A stretch of DNA of 64,000 bases from Talpa occidentalis (lineage: Eukaryota; Chordata; Mammalia; Eulipotyphla; Talpidae), in contig NW_023605305.1 of assembly GCF_014898055.3 (NCBI RefSeq), positions 116,160,734 to 116,224,733 on the forward strand, given 5' to 3'. The position numbers and the translations under genes are program-made. Positions 23,601 to 35,600 of the stretch are shown here, in pieces (position 1 is the first letter of the stretch; each line of letters opens with the position of its first letter). A model generated the notes under the pieces. It saw nothing but the letters and a program-made list of their open reading frames with translations, was not told where the DNA came from and did not search any database.

Positions 23601-26600
23601 ACCGGGGATACAGGACCAGGGCTGCAGCCCCTGTTCCCCTGTGGCCGGGAAGGACTCTGCCCTCCAGGACAGGATGCCGCCAGGTCTCGGGGAGGCTCTC
23701 CCCAGGCTCTGAACGATGCCTGTGCACTTCTGCAGGGAAGGTCTGAGAAGGGCCCCCCTTCCTGAGCGCTCACCGCCGTGCAGGACCTTGGCCCCCGGTG
23801 GGCCGGGCTGACCCAGTGCTGTGCGAGAGGACTGTGGGGGCTGAGGTCCCCCACGGGCATGCACTGGGGCTGGGCTGGTTTTGCCAGCTGACAGCAGTAG
23901 ACCTGGCGCGAGGCTGCTGATGCCCAAGCCTTGGGTTCCTGGCTGGCGGGTGGTGGCCCGGTCTACCTTGGGGCGGCCCATCTGGGGTCAGCAGCGGGGG
24001 AGGGGGAGCTGCTCGCAGCGCATCTCCCAGCCGAGGGCAGCCCTTACCAAGCAGGGGGGGCAGCCAGTTGACATTGGCTTCACAGTGGGAGTCCAGGAAG
24101 GTGATGACCTCCCCCGTGGCGACCGAGGCCCCCAGCATCCGGGTCCTTATCAGCCCCTCCCGCTTCTTGGTCCGGAGAATCCTCACGCTGGGGAAGAGGG
24201 CCATGTAGTCTTCCAGGGGCTTCTTGAGGTGCTCTGTGAGGGGACAGGGGAGGGGCAGGATGGCGCCGCTGTAGGCGTCCGCTCAGCTCAGCGCTGCTGC
24301 AGGAGCCGGCCAGCGCTGTGCGGAGGGAGGAGAGCCGCAGAGACGGGGAAGAGCAAGGCAGGCGGCCTTGATTGTGAACGACACGACGCTGCAAAGGGAA
24401 CCCAGAAGCCCCCAAAGAAACGGGGCACGCCGCACAGGACGCCAGGACAGCAAATCCATAGACAGGGAAAGGTCTGCAGCCACGTGGCCGGGGCAGGAGA
24501 AGCAGGAGCGGCGGGCACGGGGCTGCCTCTGGCGTGACAAAAGCCCCGGGGCTGGACGAGGGGCGGCCACCCAGCGTCCCCACTACCAACTGCTGCCGGG
24601 TCACAATCTAACGAGGTTGATTTTACGTCATGTGGCTTTTATCTCGGCAGAAGACTGGGCAGGGCGTGCACAGACGTTGCCCAGGGAAGGTGCACAGGCG
24701 GCCGGCGGCCGGGAGCACAGCAGGCGCCGTCAGCGGAGCACACGCCAGCCGCGAGAGCACGCGTCCCGCCCAGGACGGCCGCGGCAGAACCGACGGCGGG
24801 GGTCGCTAGGCCAGTGGAGACACGGAGCCCCCCTGCCCCCGCCGTGGGGAGGCCACGTGGGCACCGCTTTGGAGAACAGCCCGGCGCCCCCAACAGTTAA
24901 GCGGTCACCACACGGCCCAGAGAGGGTGTCCACCCAGAAACCTGGGCACGAGCTCCGAGCGACATTGCTAACGGCCTCCAAGAGGACACCATCCAAACGC
25001 CCAGCAGCCGACGGTGGACAGGCAGAGAGCAGTGGCCCTGTCGGGCTGGGCAGGAACGCGTCTCACCAAGGGGGTGCCGGGGCAGAGAATCTCCTGGAGA
25101 CCAGCTCCCGCCTGAGGCTGTTTGTAGGAACTTTCTGGAAAGCCAAGCTAGAGACAGGTGTTGGCCTGGGGTTGTGTTGGCACCCGGGGGTGGACAGCAG
25201 AGAGGCACACCAGGGGCATTTGGGAGGCGATGGAAATATCCTAAAGCTGGATTATGGCGGACACCCTCACCCCTGTACAGACTTAAAAACTCACTGAATT
25301 GCAGATCCTCAGTGGGTGCTTTTCATGGTTCGCATGTTATACCTCAGCAATACTGTTAATTTTAAAATAAAATCAACTGTATTTCTAGAAACTGGCTCAG
25401 CAAATCAGACCCTACAATAAAAATGGCTTTTGTAACACTGTCTTATATGCAACGCTCCAAATAAATGGAGAGATAAATCGCATCTGGAAATGGAAAGGCT
25501 CCACATTGTGAAGAAGCATTTCTTTCCAGACAGATCTATAGACTCCCTCCAATCCCAATAAATGCGCAGTGGACTTTGTGGGTCTAACATTTCTATGGAA
25601 ATGCCAAGGACTAGAATGATCCAGACAATCTCAAGAAGGAATAACAAACTGGAGGACTCTCGCGGATCACACAGCTTGCTCTCAAGTGCCCGTGACCCGG
25701 ACAGGGTGAGCCCGCGGACAGCGCAGGGCGCGGCCGGCAGGACTGGCCCCGGAGGCCAGGGTGGCCGCTGCTCTCAGGTCTGGGACACCGAGGGAAAAGC
25801 ATTCACTGCACGAAAAACATCACCCAACCTCTGCCTCGTACGGCACACAGAGCACTGCTTCAGGTGCACGCGGACGCCGTGAAGCCTGACGGCAGAGCTG
25901 TGAGGCCTCTTAAGAAAACCAGGAGGTGGCAGGCCTGGGGGATGCCCTCACGCCTACGCAGCCTGATGCCCGGCACCCACGGGTGCTGACACACCGCGGG
26001 CCGGGCAGGTTAACTGTTGATTTGGGCAAAAGAAATGAGAATTTTGGAGCCTTCGGTATCTCTGACCTGCCTTTAGTGCCAGTCAAGGGGCGGGCACCCG
26101 GGCAGGCCAGCGGGCGGGGAGGCAGCATCTAGGCCCCCAGCCCCATGCATCTCCCCTTCCAGCCCCCACTTCTCACCCCCTGGGAGTCCCTAATCCCAGC
26201 TGTATGTGCCCCCAGCTCACCCTTCCGAGTGCTTTCTACGTCAACATGGTGTCACATCTGGGCAAGGCGGCCCGGGGGGAAGCCAGGCCGCAGGTGGGGC
26301 TGTCAAGGCTGGCGGGCGAGAAGGAGCCGGGTACCCAGAGTTCCTCATGTGCACCTTTTTTAGGGCTAGGAGGGAAAAGGGCAGCGGCAGAGTCCTCGGC
26401 AGGCCCGCGCAGTCAGGTGCCAACCCTGCCAGCCATGCTGCTACCGCTGTGGGCCTCAGGCCAGGAGCTGCTGCCTGGCCAGCAAGGAAGCCCCAAGGAC
26501 CAAGGACAGTCCTGGCCAGAACACTTCGAATTCCATTTCTTCTACATCATAGAGGCCAGCCTGTCCAAAGTAGCCCTTCTCATGTCCAGGGGTCTCATTT

Positions 26601-29600
26601 AGGAAGAAAAATGGCCTTTTCAGAAACATGGGCTGCTGGGCAGAGGCACCAACACCTCACCAGAGCTTCTGTCCGACATGCAGAGATTACAGGATGTTGG
26701 GGGGTCCTGGCTGCCCCGCTCAGCGCCGTCCATGCCACATGAAGTGAAGTGCCGCACACACAGGGCCGCCCCTCCTGAGCCCTGAATTCTGCAGCACCAC
26801 CCCAGCTCAGGGGAGGGGGCCCATGGATGCCGGCGCCCCCACGGGAGCAGAGGGGCCACTGGCTCCCTGGCCAGGCTACTGAGGGCAGGACGGAAACTCA
26901 CGAACGCCCTGGGGCCCCCGGGGCGTGAGCTCGGGGACGCCATCAGGGGACGCAGAGCCGCAGATTTTATGGGAATTTCCCGTCTCCTCCGTATTGGCAG
27001 CTCAATCCACTTTCAAACATTATTTTGAAAGCCAAACGGGCAGGTCTGAGGGGCTCTACGCAGACCCCGGAAAGGATCGTAAACTCTTCAAAGCCAGGAC
27101 TTTATGGCCGAGAGCAGAGGCGGCGACGTGCCGGCTGGAGAGCCCCGAGACCAAAGGGGTTTAATGGATCAGAAAAAAGGAGACAATAAAAGCCACCTGT
27201 GCTCGCACCCACAGCCCAGACTCCCACGTGCTCATGCGCGGGTCTGCAGCTGTGCCCCCGCCCCGCCCGCACGCGTGCTGCCCGCACCTCTGCCAGCGCC
27301 GCCCTCACACCCGCCCCCGGCCAGCGCCTCCGGCCGGGCTGAGCCAGCGTCCTCAAATTTAAGCGCAAACAGTCCCCTTGAGGGAGAAAAAGGCTCGTAA
27401 ACACAGCCAGCTGTGGGTTTTCCACGGCAAGGGGTGTCTTTCCAGTGGCTAAAGTAATGTTTTAAAAGGTTAAAAATCAAAATGAAAAGGGAGATTAAAA
27501 AATTCCTGGCTAATTCTTGCAGCTACTGGACCCTAGCTGGACCCTAGTTTGAGGCACACTGGGCCGAGGACATCCCCGGGGGCCCTGGGGTTGGACCAGG
27601 GTCTCTTGCCTTGGGGGGGGGGGGGAGGATTGGGAGGCCTGGGGAGAAGCAAGGGGAGCGGATACAGGGGGGTGGGGGGGGCGGTGGCCAGCATGGGGGT
27701 GGGGGGGTGGGGTGGGGGTAGGGCCAGGATGATTCACAGGAGTAAGAGGCTCCTGGCTCAGCCTCAGGGAGCACCACCAGAAAGACCCCGGCCACCTGCT
27801 GGAATGAGCCCTCCGCACCCCCCACCCCCAGGTGCAGGGAGGAGGGGGTGGCGGCTCTCCTGGTGGGGGGCAGGCCAGGATGCTGCCCTTCCTACAGCTT
27901 CCTCCCCCACTGAACTCCTCACCTGGCCCCGCCCACGCCCCATCCCCAAACGGAGGGGAGCAGGGGAGCACTGTCACCAATTGCGCCATGGCCTCAAGTT
28001 CACAGGCAGCCCAGCCTTCACCCTGAGATAAGTGCCTTCCTGGGGGGACGCAGCCTATTTGCCCAGGACCCCAAAGCTGTCTGAATGTGGGGGCCAGGAG
28101 CGGCGGAGCAGCAGGAACAGGGAACCAAGGCCTCTGGGATTCTCACGTCCTCTCCGGGGATGCACTCTGTGAAGCCGCCTGCACCCCCAGCTCCCCCACA
28201 GTGCAGGGAGCCCCTCCTCAGCAGAGCCCCCAGCAGAGCCCACCCTTGGAGAAGCTCCATTCGGGACAGGACAGGCCGCGTAAAGCGTTCTCCCGAGGCA
28301 GCCAGGAATTTCTTCTTGAAACAAGAACAACGGTTGTTTGGCCAGAGAATGCAGCCGAAGAATGTGGCAGCCATGTGGGAGGTGGGCGCCCGGGTGGGGT
28401 TCTGGGGCTCTGTGCTGACCACAGAAGAGGGGTCCTGGCTTCCGCCCCAGCCCTCCCCCCACCCCCCAGCTCACCAGGGCTTCGGAAGCGTCGCCCTGAC
28501 CTCGCCTTTTGGCACCCGGAGGACAGACGCGCGCGTTGCAGGTCACGCATGGCACCTGCCCTCTTTGAGATGCTCATGTTCCTGTGTGCTGGGGTGTCCA
28601 CGTGGCCTTTGTCACTGGGGACCCTGGGCAGAGCGGACATTCAAGGTGGGGGCATGACGGTCCAGGCTGGCTGTGTCTGGTAACGGGGGAGCAATCTCCT
28701 GGGCAGTGGCCTTGGGCACAGATGGGGTGCACGCGTGCAAACACTCCTGGTCCCCAGTTGAGGCGAGGAGGGACGAGGTGGTGCTGGGAGCCAGGAAGAC
28801 GGTCCCTGGCTCTGGACGGCCTCGCAGTCCCAGCCCCCGTGGCCCAGGGTCCCCTGAGCGGCTGGAGAGGCCGCGGCTCCCGCAGGCTTAAGCAGTGGCG
28901 CTCCTCCTAGTTAGCAGCGTCTCAGGAACCAGCAGAGAGCGCCAGGAGAGGCCCTGAGCCTGCGGGTTCCCACCTCCCCAGCCCCCAGGCAGCCCTGATC
29001 CAGCCTGTCCCTGTCCAGTGATGCCGGGGGACCCAGCCGCCTGCCTCCAACAGGGCGGGAGGCTTCTTCTCTGCGCCCGCTGCCCAAGCTGACCTCTGGA
29101 GGCACCTGCGAGCCCAGAGGGCCCCAGCCCCGGGGCAGCCCCTGCCTCAGACATCCGACGGCTCTGAAACCGACCATGGACCCACGGTGTCCTCCACGCC
29201 ACACCTGTCCTGCGGCGCAGGTGGATCCCCCGCCCGCCTCGCGCACACATCCACTCACTCACTGTGCCCTGACCACGCGGCCCCAGAGCACAGAGGAGGC
29301 CAGCGTGGCTGGCACAGAAAGAGTTGGAGAGAGAGACAGAGGAGAGAGCGGCAGACAGACAGACAGAGGGCGCGTGTCGTTGTCCTTGCCGGGCCCGAGG
29401 CCCGCAGTCTGGGCTTCCACCCCAGGAGCAGAGGCTGCCCTGGCTGCAGCACAGAAAACAGAAATCAATGGGTCATTGAGCGAGTGCCCGTTTCTCCTTC
29501 CCACTGCAGCCTTTCACTCCGGCCCACCGGCCGAGGGGCGGGGCGGAGGGGAGCAGGGGACAGAAGCAGGGAGAGGGAGAAGGTGCAGCCCGGGCAGAGC

Positions 29601-32600
29601 CCATCGCGCCCCACTTCCGGTGTGAGACTCGGAGGGCGTCACCCCAGTGCTTGGCGGGCCCGGCTGCCCCAGCCCCTTAGGGCTACAGCTGGGTCTGGCC
29701 CGGCGGCCACACTGGGTGGAAGGGGAGCCCCTGTATCTTATTTGGGGGCTCACAGTTCGCCAAACCCCCTGAACAGTGGCTGGACCTGTCCCTCCTCAGC
29801 TGCATGCTGACCCGACGCCCCTCCCATAAACCAGCATGGGTGGTGCCCATACCACCACCACCGCCTGCCGCAGGGATCCCCGAGCTCGCCGTGCTGGGCT
29901 CCGTCCGACGACTGCACCCGGCCGCCGGCACCTGGCGGAGGCTGGGGCGTCTGCGCAAGGTGGCGGGCTGGGGGCGGCACGAAGCAGACAGATCAAGAGC
30001 GAGCGAGTGGCAGGACCAGGGCTGCGGCTGGGACACTGAGGCGCCGCCAGGAGCGGGCTGCAGAGCGGGCACACACCCTGCCAGTGGCTCCCAGCACCCT
30101 TGGGCACAGACCCAGCTCTGGGGAGGCGCCAAGCCTGGGGACTGGGTGCTCAGGGAGCACAGAGGCCAGCTCTGGCCCTGCCTCCCCACGAGTCAAGCCC
30201 CTGGCTGGCCTCCGAGCGGAGGATGGAGGCGGACAGAGGAGGCGGCGATGCACGCTCTGCAGGGGCGCTCATGCCCGACGCCCGCGAGCACTTATGTGGG
30301 ATCGTTCGCTTGGGGTCAGAGCCAGGAAAGAAATGAGGGGTTCCACAAGGTGAGAGATGTCAAAGGCGGGGGGCCTCTGATGAGGGGAGCCCGCGTTCAG
30401 GATGGGCATGTGACGTGAGTGTGCACACGGGGCCTGCCCCAACACACGCGTGCGCACTCACACCCACCTCACGCACTCAGGAGCGCAGCGTCGCAGGGCC
30501 AGGGCAGGCCCCATGGCCTGGAGGGCACGCAGACCCCCTCACTGCTCTGAGGCACCCCTGCAGGGGGGCGCACAGGAGGGGCCTGGGTCCGGCTCCCACC
30601 CTGAGAACACTCTGGGGCAGAGAAGCCCTTGGCAGCACTGGCCGGAGAGCGACCCCTTCCCTGACTTCGTTTTTGGCTCCAGTTCTGTCTGGCCGGCCCC
30701 GGGCCTGGGGTCAAGACGGCCTGAGCAACCATAGTCCCCAGCCCTGCAGGAGCCACATGGCCAAGGGTGCGCCCCAGGTGGCTCTGAGCCTCGCCCCATG
30801 TCTGTGGGGTGGGGTGCGGGTCCCCCTCCACCCCCCTTTCCTGCCTCTGCCAGGAGGCCCCACGTCAAAACACTCGTGGTCCCCACCTGCCCGGCGGAGG
30901 GGCTCCGTGTCTTCACTGGAGGAGGCCTCCCTCCTGGCCCCCGCCTGGGCCACAGCCTCCAGCGGCTGCCTGGCCCTGACTCTAGTCGTGCAGCACACGC
31001 TTGAGCCCTTGTTCGTCACGTCTCCTGCACTTGTGCTTTTCGGTGTCTGCTGACACAGGCTGGGTGGAGGCAGCGCCCGCCCGGGGCTGCTGTGAGGGCT
31101 CGGGGCGTGCATGGGCAGGCCCAGGCCACACACCCTGTCTCGGGCCTCCGGAGGGGGTTGGGGGTGCTGAGGGCAGAGGCCCCAGGCTGCGGCAGGCGCA
31201 GAGGGGTGGGCGGGCACGGAGGGGCGGCCGGCGGATCCTACCTCGGTCGCTGAAGTCGTCCACCAGCACGATCTCGGCGACCAGCTCGGGGGGCGAGCGG
31301 TTGAGCACGCTGTGCACGGTGCGGAGCAGGGAGGACCAGCCCTCGTTGTGGAAGGGGATGATGATGCTGGTGTTGGGGAGCGACGCCAGGTAGCGCTTGC
31401 TGTTGCAGCTGGAGGGGGACAGGGACAAGGGTCAGTCCTCACTGCCCAGAGCCTGGCCGGCCGGCCGCCCACCTGCCAGTCCTCTCCAGCCCTCGGGCCG
31501 TGTGGCGGGGTCCCTCACTGCACCCTGCACCCATCCAGGCAGGTGTAGGGCATGGCGTGTGCATGAAGGGCAGGGGCCCTGACCCGCCTGCTGGGCAGGA
31601 CCCACGGCCCATCTCAGGCTGGACCTGCTGGGTCGGGAGCTGAGGCTCGAAGGCCTGGTCCCCACAGCCTCAGTGACCAGCCCGCCAGCTTCCAGAGGCC
31701 CTGCTCTGCCAGGAGGCTGAGGCCCCACCTGCTCTATGCCCCTCACGACGCTCACGACACCGTCTCCCAAGCGGCTGGGGACGCTGGTCACAGACACAGC
31801 AGCCCCGGGTCAGGCCCACGAGTAGGAAGTGGGTGTGTGAGGTGCGAGTGTGATCTTGCAGGCTGAGCACCAGCCCCGGGCCCTGCCCTGCAGCTCAGAG
31901 CCTGCTTCCCTCCTCCCAGCCAGCGGCCCCAGGGCAGAGGCGCACTCACTTCGGGTGCCGGATGTCGGGGAGCGAGCGGTTCAGGGAGATCTTGTCGCTG
32001 ACATGGATGTTGAATCCGTTCTCACGGTAGGCCTGGTCCACGCGGTCGGCGTCGGTCATTGGGTAAGGCCGCCCCTGCTCTCCGTGTCCTGGCGGGGCAG
32101 AGTCAGGGCGGTGGCTGGGTGTGTCTGGGGTGGAAACCACCATGAAGCCACAGAGATAAACCCCATGCTCGGGACAGTGATGTGGGGGTTGTGGGGGGCC
32201 AGCACAGCCCCCCATGCCTGCCCCTGCAGACCCCGTCCCCACAGCAGCCCCGCAGGCTGCAGAGGATACGAGACCCTCGGGCCTCGGGGGACACAGCACC
32301 AGCTCCCACTCTTTGGGCAGCCCACACCAGCTCTGTAGTGGGTCCTGCAGTGCCACCGCGGCCAGGCCCTAGACAGAGCTGACCACCTGGGCCGGGCCAT
32401 GTCCTCGCAGCGGCCTACCCTCTGCTGTCTCGCTGGGCCACGTGTGAGAGGACACACACGCGTGCACACACATCCGCACATGCACATGCCTGCCCGCACG
32501 CTCGCTCACATGCGCACGAGCACGCCGCCGTGCTGCCCCTTCTCCGTACCCACGCGCTGAGCGTCCCTCTGGATGGCTTCCTTGTCATGCCAGTCCCTCA

Positions 32601-35600
32601 GCTTCTGTCCATGCCCCAAGGTGAAAACCCTCTTCTGCTGACTGTGTGAGCCCTGGAGAGACAGACAAAAGCGGTGAAGAGAAGGGGATCGTCTTGTGGC
32701 AGAGACACAGCCGGGGGCTCAGGCTCACAGCGACCTCCCTGCCCACCTGTGCCAGCCAAGTGCCGGTGCCCCCTGTCTTGCCTCCAGGGTGGCTGTGAAT
32801 CTGGGCGACGCCGGCGGGCCCAGGGCGGGCAGCCAAGGCCCCTGAGAGTGGCCCCTCCCAGGCCTGGGGGAGGAGACTGCCAGCCAGAGCAGGCGCACCC
32901 GGACCCCCAGGATCAGGGTTGCTGCACTGTGCCACAGGGGCCGGGGGGCCACCCCAAAGAGAGCCCCTGGGGAATGAACAGACCCCCGCGAAGGGTCATG
33001 TTGGGGCCTGGCCAGGGCAGCAACCGCAGTCTGAACAAGCCTGCGGGCCCGGCTGCCAATTTGCGGAAAACGAAAAGATTGTTCTCAAAGACGGGGCAGG
33101 GGAGAGGAGAAGGCTCGGTTTCCCCCTGCGCTTGGCACGCTCTGCTCGAGAGACAGCGGCACGTATGCCAGACGCGGGCCGGCCTCAGCCCAGGTGTGCA
33201 GTGGAATGAGAGGACAGCGCGTGGCCTGCTCGGCTGCCCAGCGAGCGGCTCCACACGGAGAGCAGGACACGGAGCCAGGCAAGGCGAGCCGAGAGCAGTG
33301 CGGGGTGGGGGGTGGTCCCGACGCCTGGATGTGGAAGCCACGTCTGGGGCAGACGAGAAGGTGTCTGAGCAAGGACTGGCACTGGGATGGAGCTCCCCCA
33401 CCCCACGCTCCTTCCTCACCCCAACCCCTTCTCCTTCCTAGCAGAGCAGCGAGTCTGCCCGCCGTGCACCCTGCAGGCTCCTGCGTCTGCGCGACGCATC
33501 CGGGGCTGCAGCAGCCGGCTTGGGCCACCGAGTGTGGTGCGGCAGGAAGACGGATTTCAGGGAAGGTGGCTCAGCTGCTGAGTTAACTAACCCCACAGCC
33601 ACCCTTCCACTGGCTCCTTGTTACTCGAGACAACAAATCTCCGCGTCCCGCCAACGAGCTGGGTCTCCCACGACGCAGCGGACATCGTAAGTGGGCGCTC
33701 AGGCCCCACCTGGAGCTAGTCGGAGACCATCCAGAGGCCTCCTGGCCTCTCAGTTGCCCTGAATGGCTCAAGTTCCACAGAAGGTTCTGGAAGCCATCTT
33801 AGGTTTACCACTAAATCACACAGGTCTAGCTGGGGTCGAGCTCTTAGAAGGGTTGATCCCAGGGAAGGGTTGATCTCAGGGAGGAAAATAAAAAGGAAAT
33901 AAAACCGAACAGTTGCCTGCAGAGAAGACCCGCTGCGCGTGACTGATTCCTGGGTAATCTCGATGTGTCTCCCCGGAGCTTCTCCGTCAGACCCCTGGCC
34001 GGGGCGGAGAGGCATGGCAGAGTGTGGTCAGGACACGGGTGCTCTGGGGCTCGAGGGAGCTCTTCCTCTCTTCTCCAACGGCCACCCCAGGCCACACACG
34101 CACATATGTGCAACAGGCACACCCACCCCCCGGGGGCAGCGGGCGAGGACACGGGCCTCTGCAGGGAGCCACAGACCTGGTCTGGAGGCAGCCTGTCCAT
34201 GCCCTGAGGTGTCCTGTAAGCTGCGGGGCCTCCTGCCACCCTCCCGAGCAGCTGCTCAGCCCCGCGACACCTCCTCCCGCAAGGCCAGTGACCGAGCACC
34301 CGGCTAACGGGCCTGAACTCAGCACGCTGTGTGGGGAGGTGGGGTGCAGGAGGCGCGCTCCCCCCACCGCTTGAGTCCTCGAGGTGCCCAAGGAAGTGCC
34401 CTGGGGGGCCTCCTGCCCGGGGCAGGGGCAGGGGGAGGCAGGTGGGCAGGGCGGGCAGGGCGGGCAGGGGTCTGGAGCCAGCGGTCCAGTCTCCCATTCA
34501 GCAGTCTCTCCTCTCCGGGGAGGGCGGCGAGCTGCCGTCACGCCAGGGAGCCAGAAGCCCAGGTCGGGGCACCCGGAGCGGCGGGAGGCGTGTGCCTGGC
34601 CGCAGGAGAGGCCCACCCGCTCCACAGTGACGGCCGCTCTCGCTCGGTGCAACTGAGATGGAAAGGAGATGGTTGACATGGTTTGTGGTAAGGCCAGTCT
34701 GGGTCTCCTGGTGTCCCCCACAGTCCTCCCTGTGGCCCCAGCAGCGAGCTTTGCGAAGAGGCCCTAACCCTGGTAAGGTGCAGGGGGAGGAGGCACACTC
34801 AAGCCATTTTACTTTCTGGAGACAAACTTCTGCCTGAAATAGATTAATCCAACCTGTATATTAATGTGGATACTAACTAATGATTAAAAAAATGCTTTCA
34901 AGGGCCTCCCCTGATGGCGCAGCGGTTGAGCGCTGGGCTGTGAAGCTGCCCGCAGCCTCTGTAGCACCGGTTCAATCCCCGGCCGCCGGCGAGGGTCCCA
35001 CATGGCGCGCAGACCTCTCCTGCCGCCCGCTGCTCCCCCCAGCAGTGTACTTCGGTCCTTCTGGCTGCTCTGCTCCCCGCTCTGGCTCTGGTGAATCCTC
35101 TCACCCTCCCGCTTCTGACTGTACCCAGTGCTTGTATAAATAAAATAAATGAATGAATGAATAAATAAATAAATAAATCTTAAAAAAATAAATAAATAAA
35201 GCGTGGTGGGTGGGGTGGAGCGGCCTGGCGGCATCACTGAACACAGACTCCGAGGTGGCAGGCGGGGGAACACTGGGTCACATCCTCAAACCCCCAAAGC
35301 CCTGGTCCCCAGGAAACAGAGGAATGAACCCAAAACAGGAGGATAAGGGCTGCCCAACGAGGTCCTGGAGAGCACAGCAGGAAAAGGGGGGTAGGGAGGG
35401 CCCCCCGAGCTGGGCCCTCCAAGCTGGGGCCTCTGATCTGGGGTCCTCTGAGCTGGGGCCTCCGAGCTGGGGCCTCTGAGCTGGGGCCTCCGAGCTGGGG
35501 CCTCTGAGCTGGGGCCTCCGAGCTGGGGCCTCTGAGCTGGGGCCTCTGAGCTGGGGCCTCCGAGCTGGGGCCTCTGAGCTGGGGCCTCTGAGCTGGGGCC

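Larger units (their letters stand above)
24234..31241 (-). other. GALNT10: GALNT10 intron 4
   Basis: A 7.0-kb GT-AG intron with donor GTAGGA. It holds L1 relics at about 25190-25935, a G-rich tract at 27613-27720, GA-rich DNA near 29320-29370, and AT-richer islands at about 26950-27190 and 27340-27530 that look like unique rather than repeat DNA. No extra exon was recognised. Confidence 0.85.

Noticed and set aside
22553..23746. A 397-codon plus-strand open frame
   Set aside because: It overlaps GALNT10 exons 6 and 7 in antisense and includes the intron 5 tandem repeat. It is a shadow of the real gene plus repeat periodicity.
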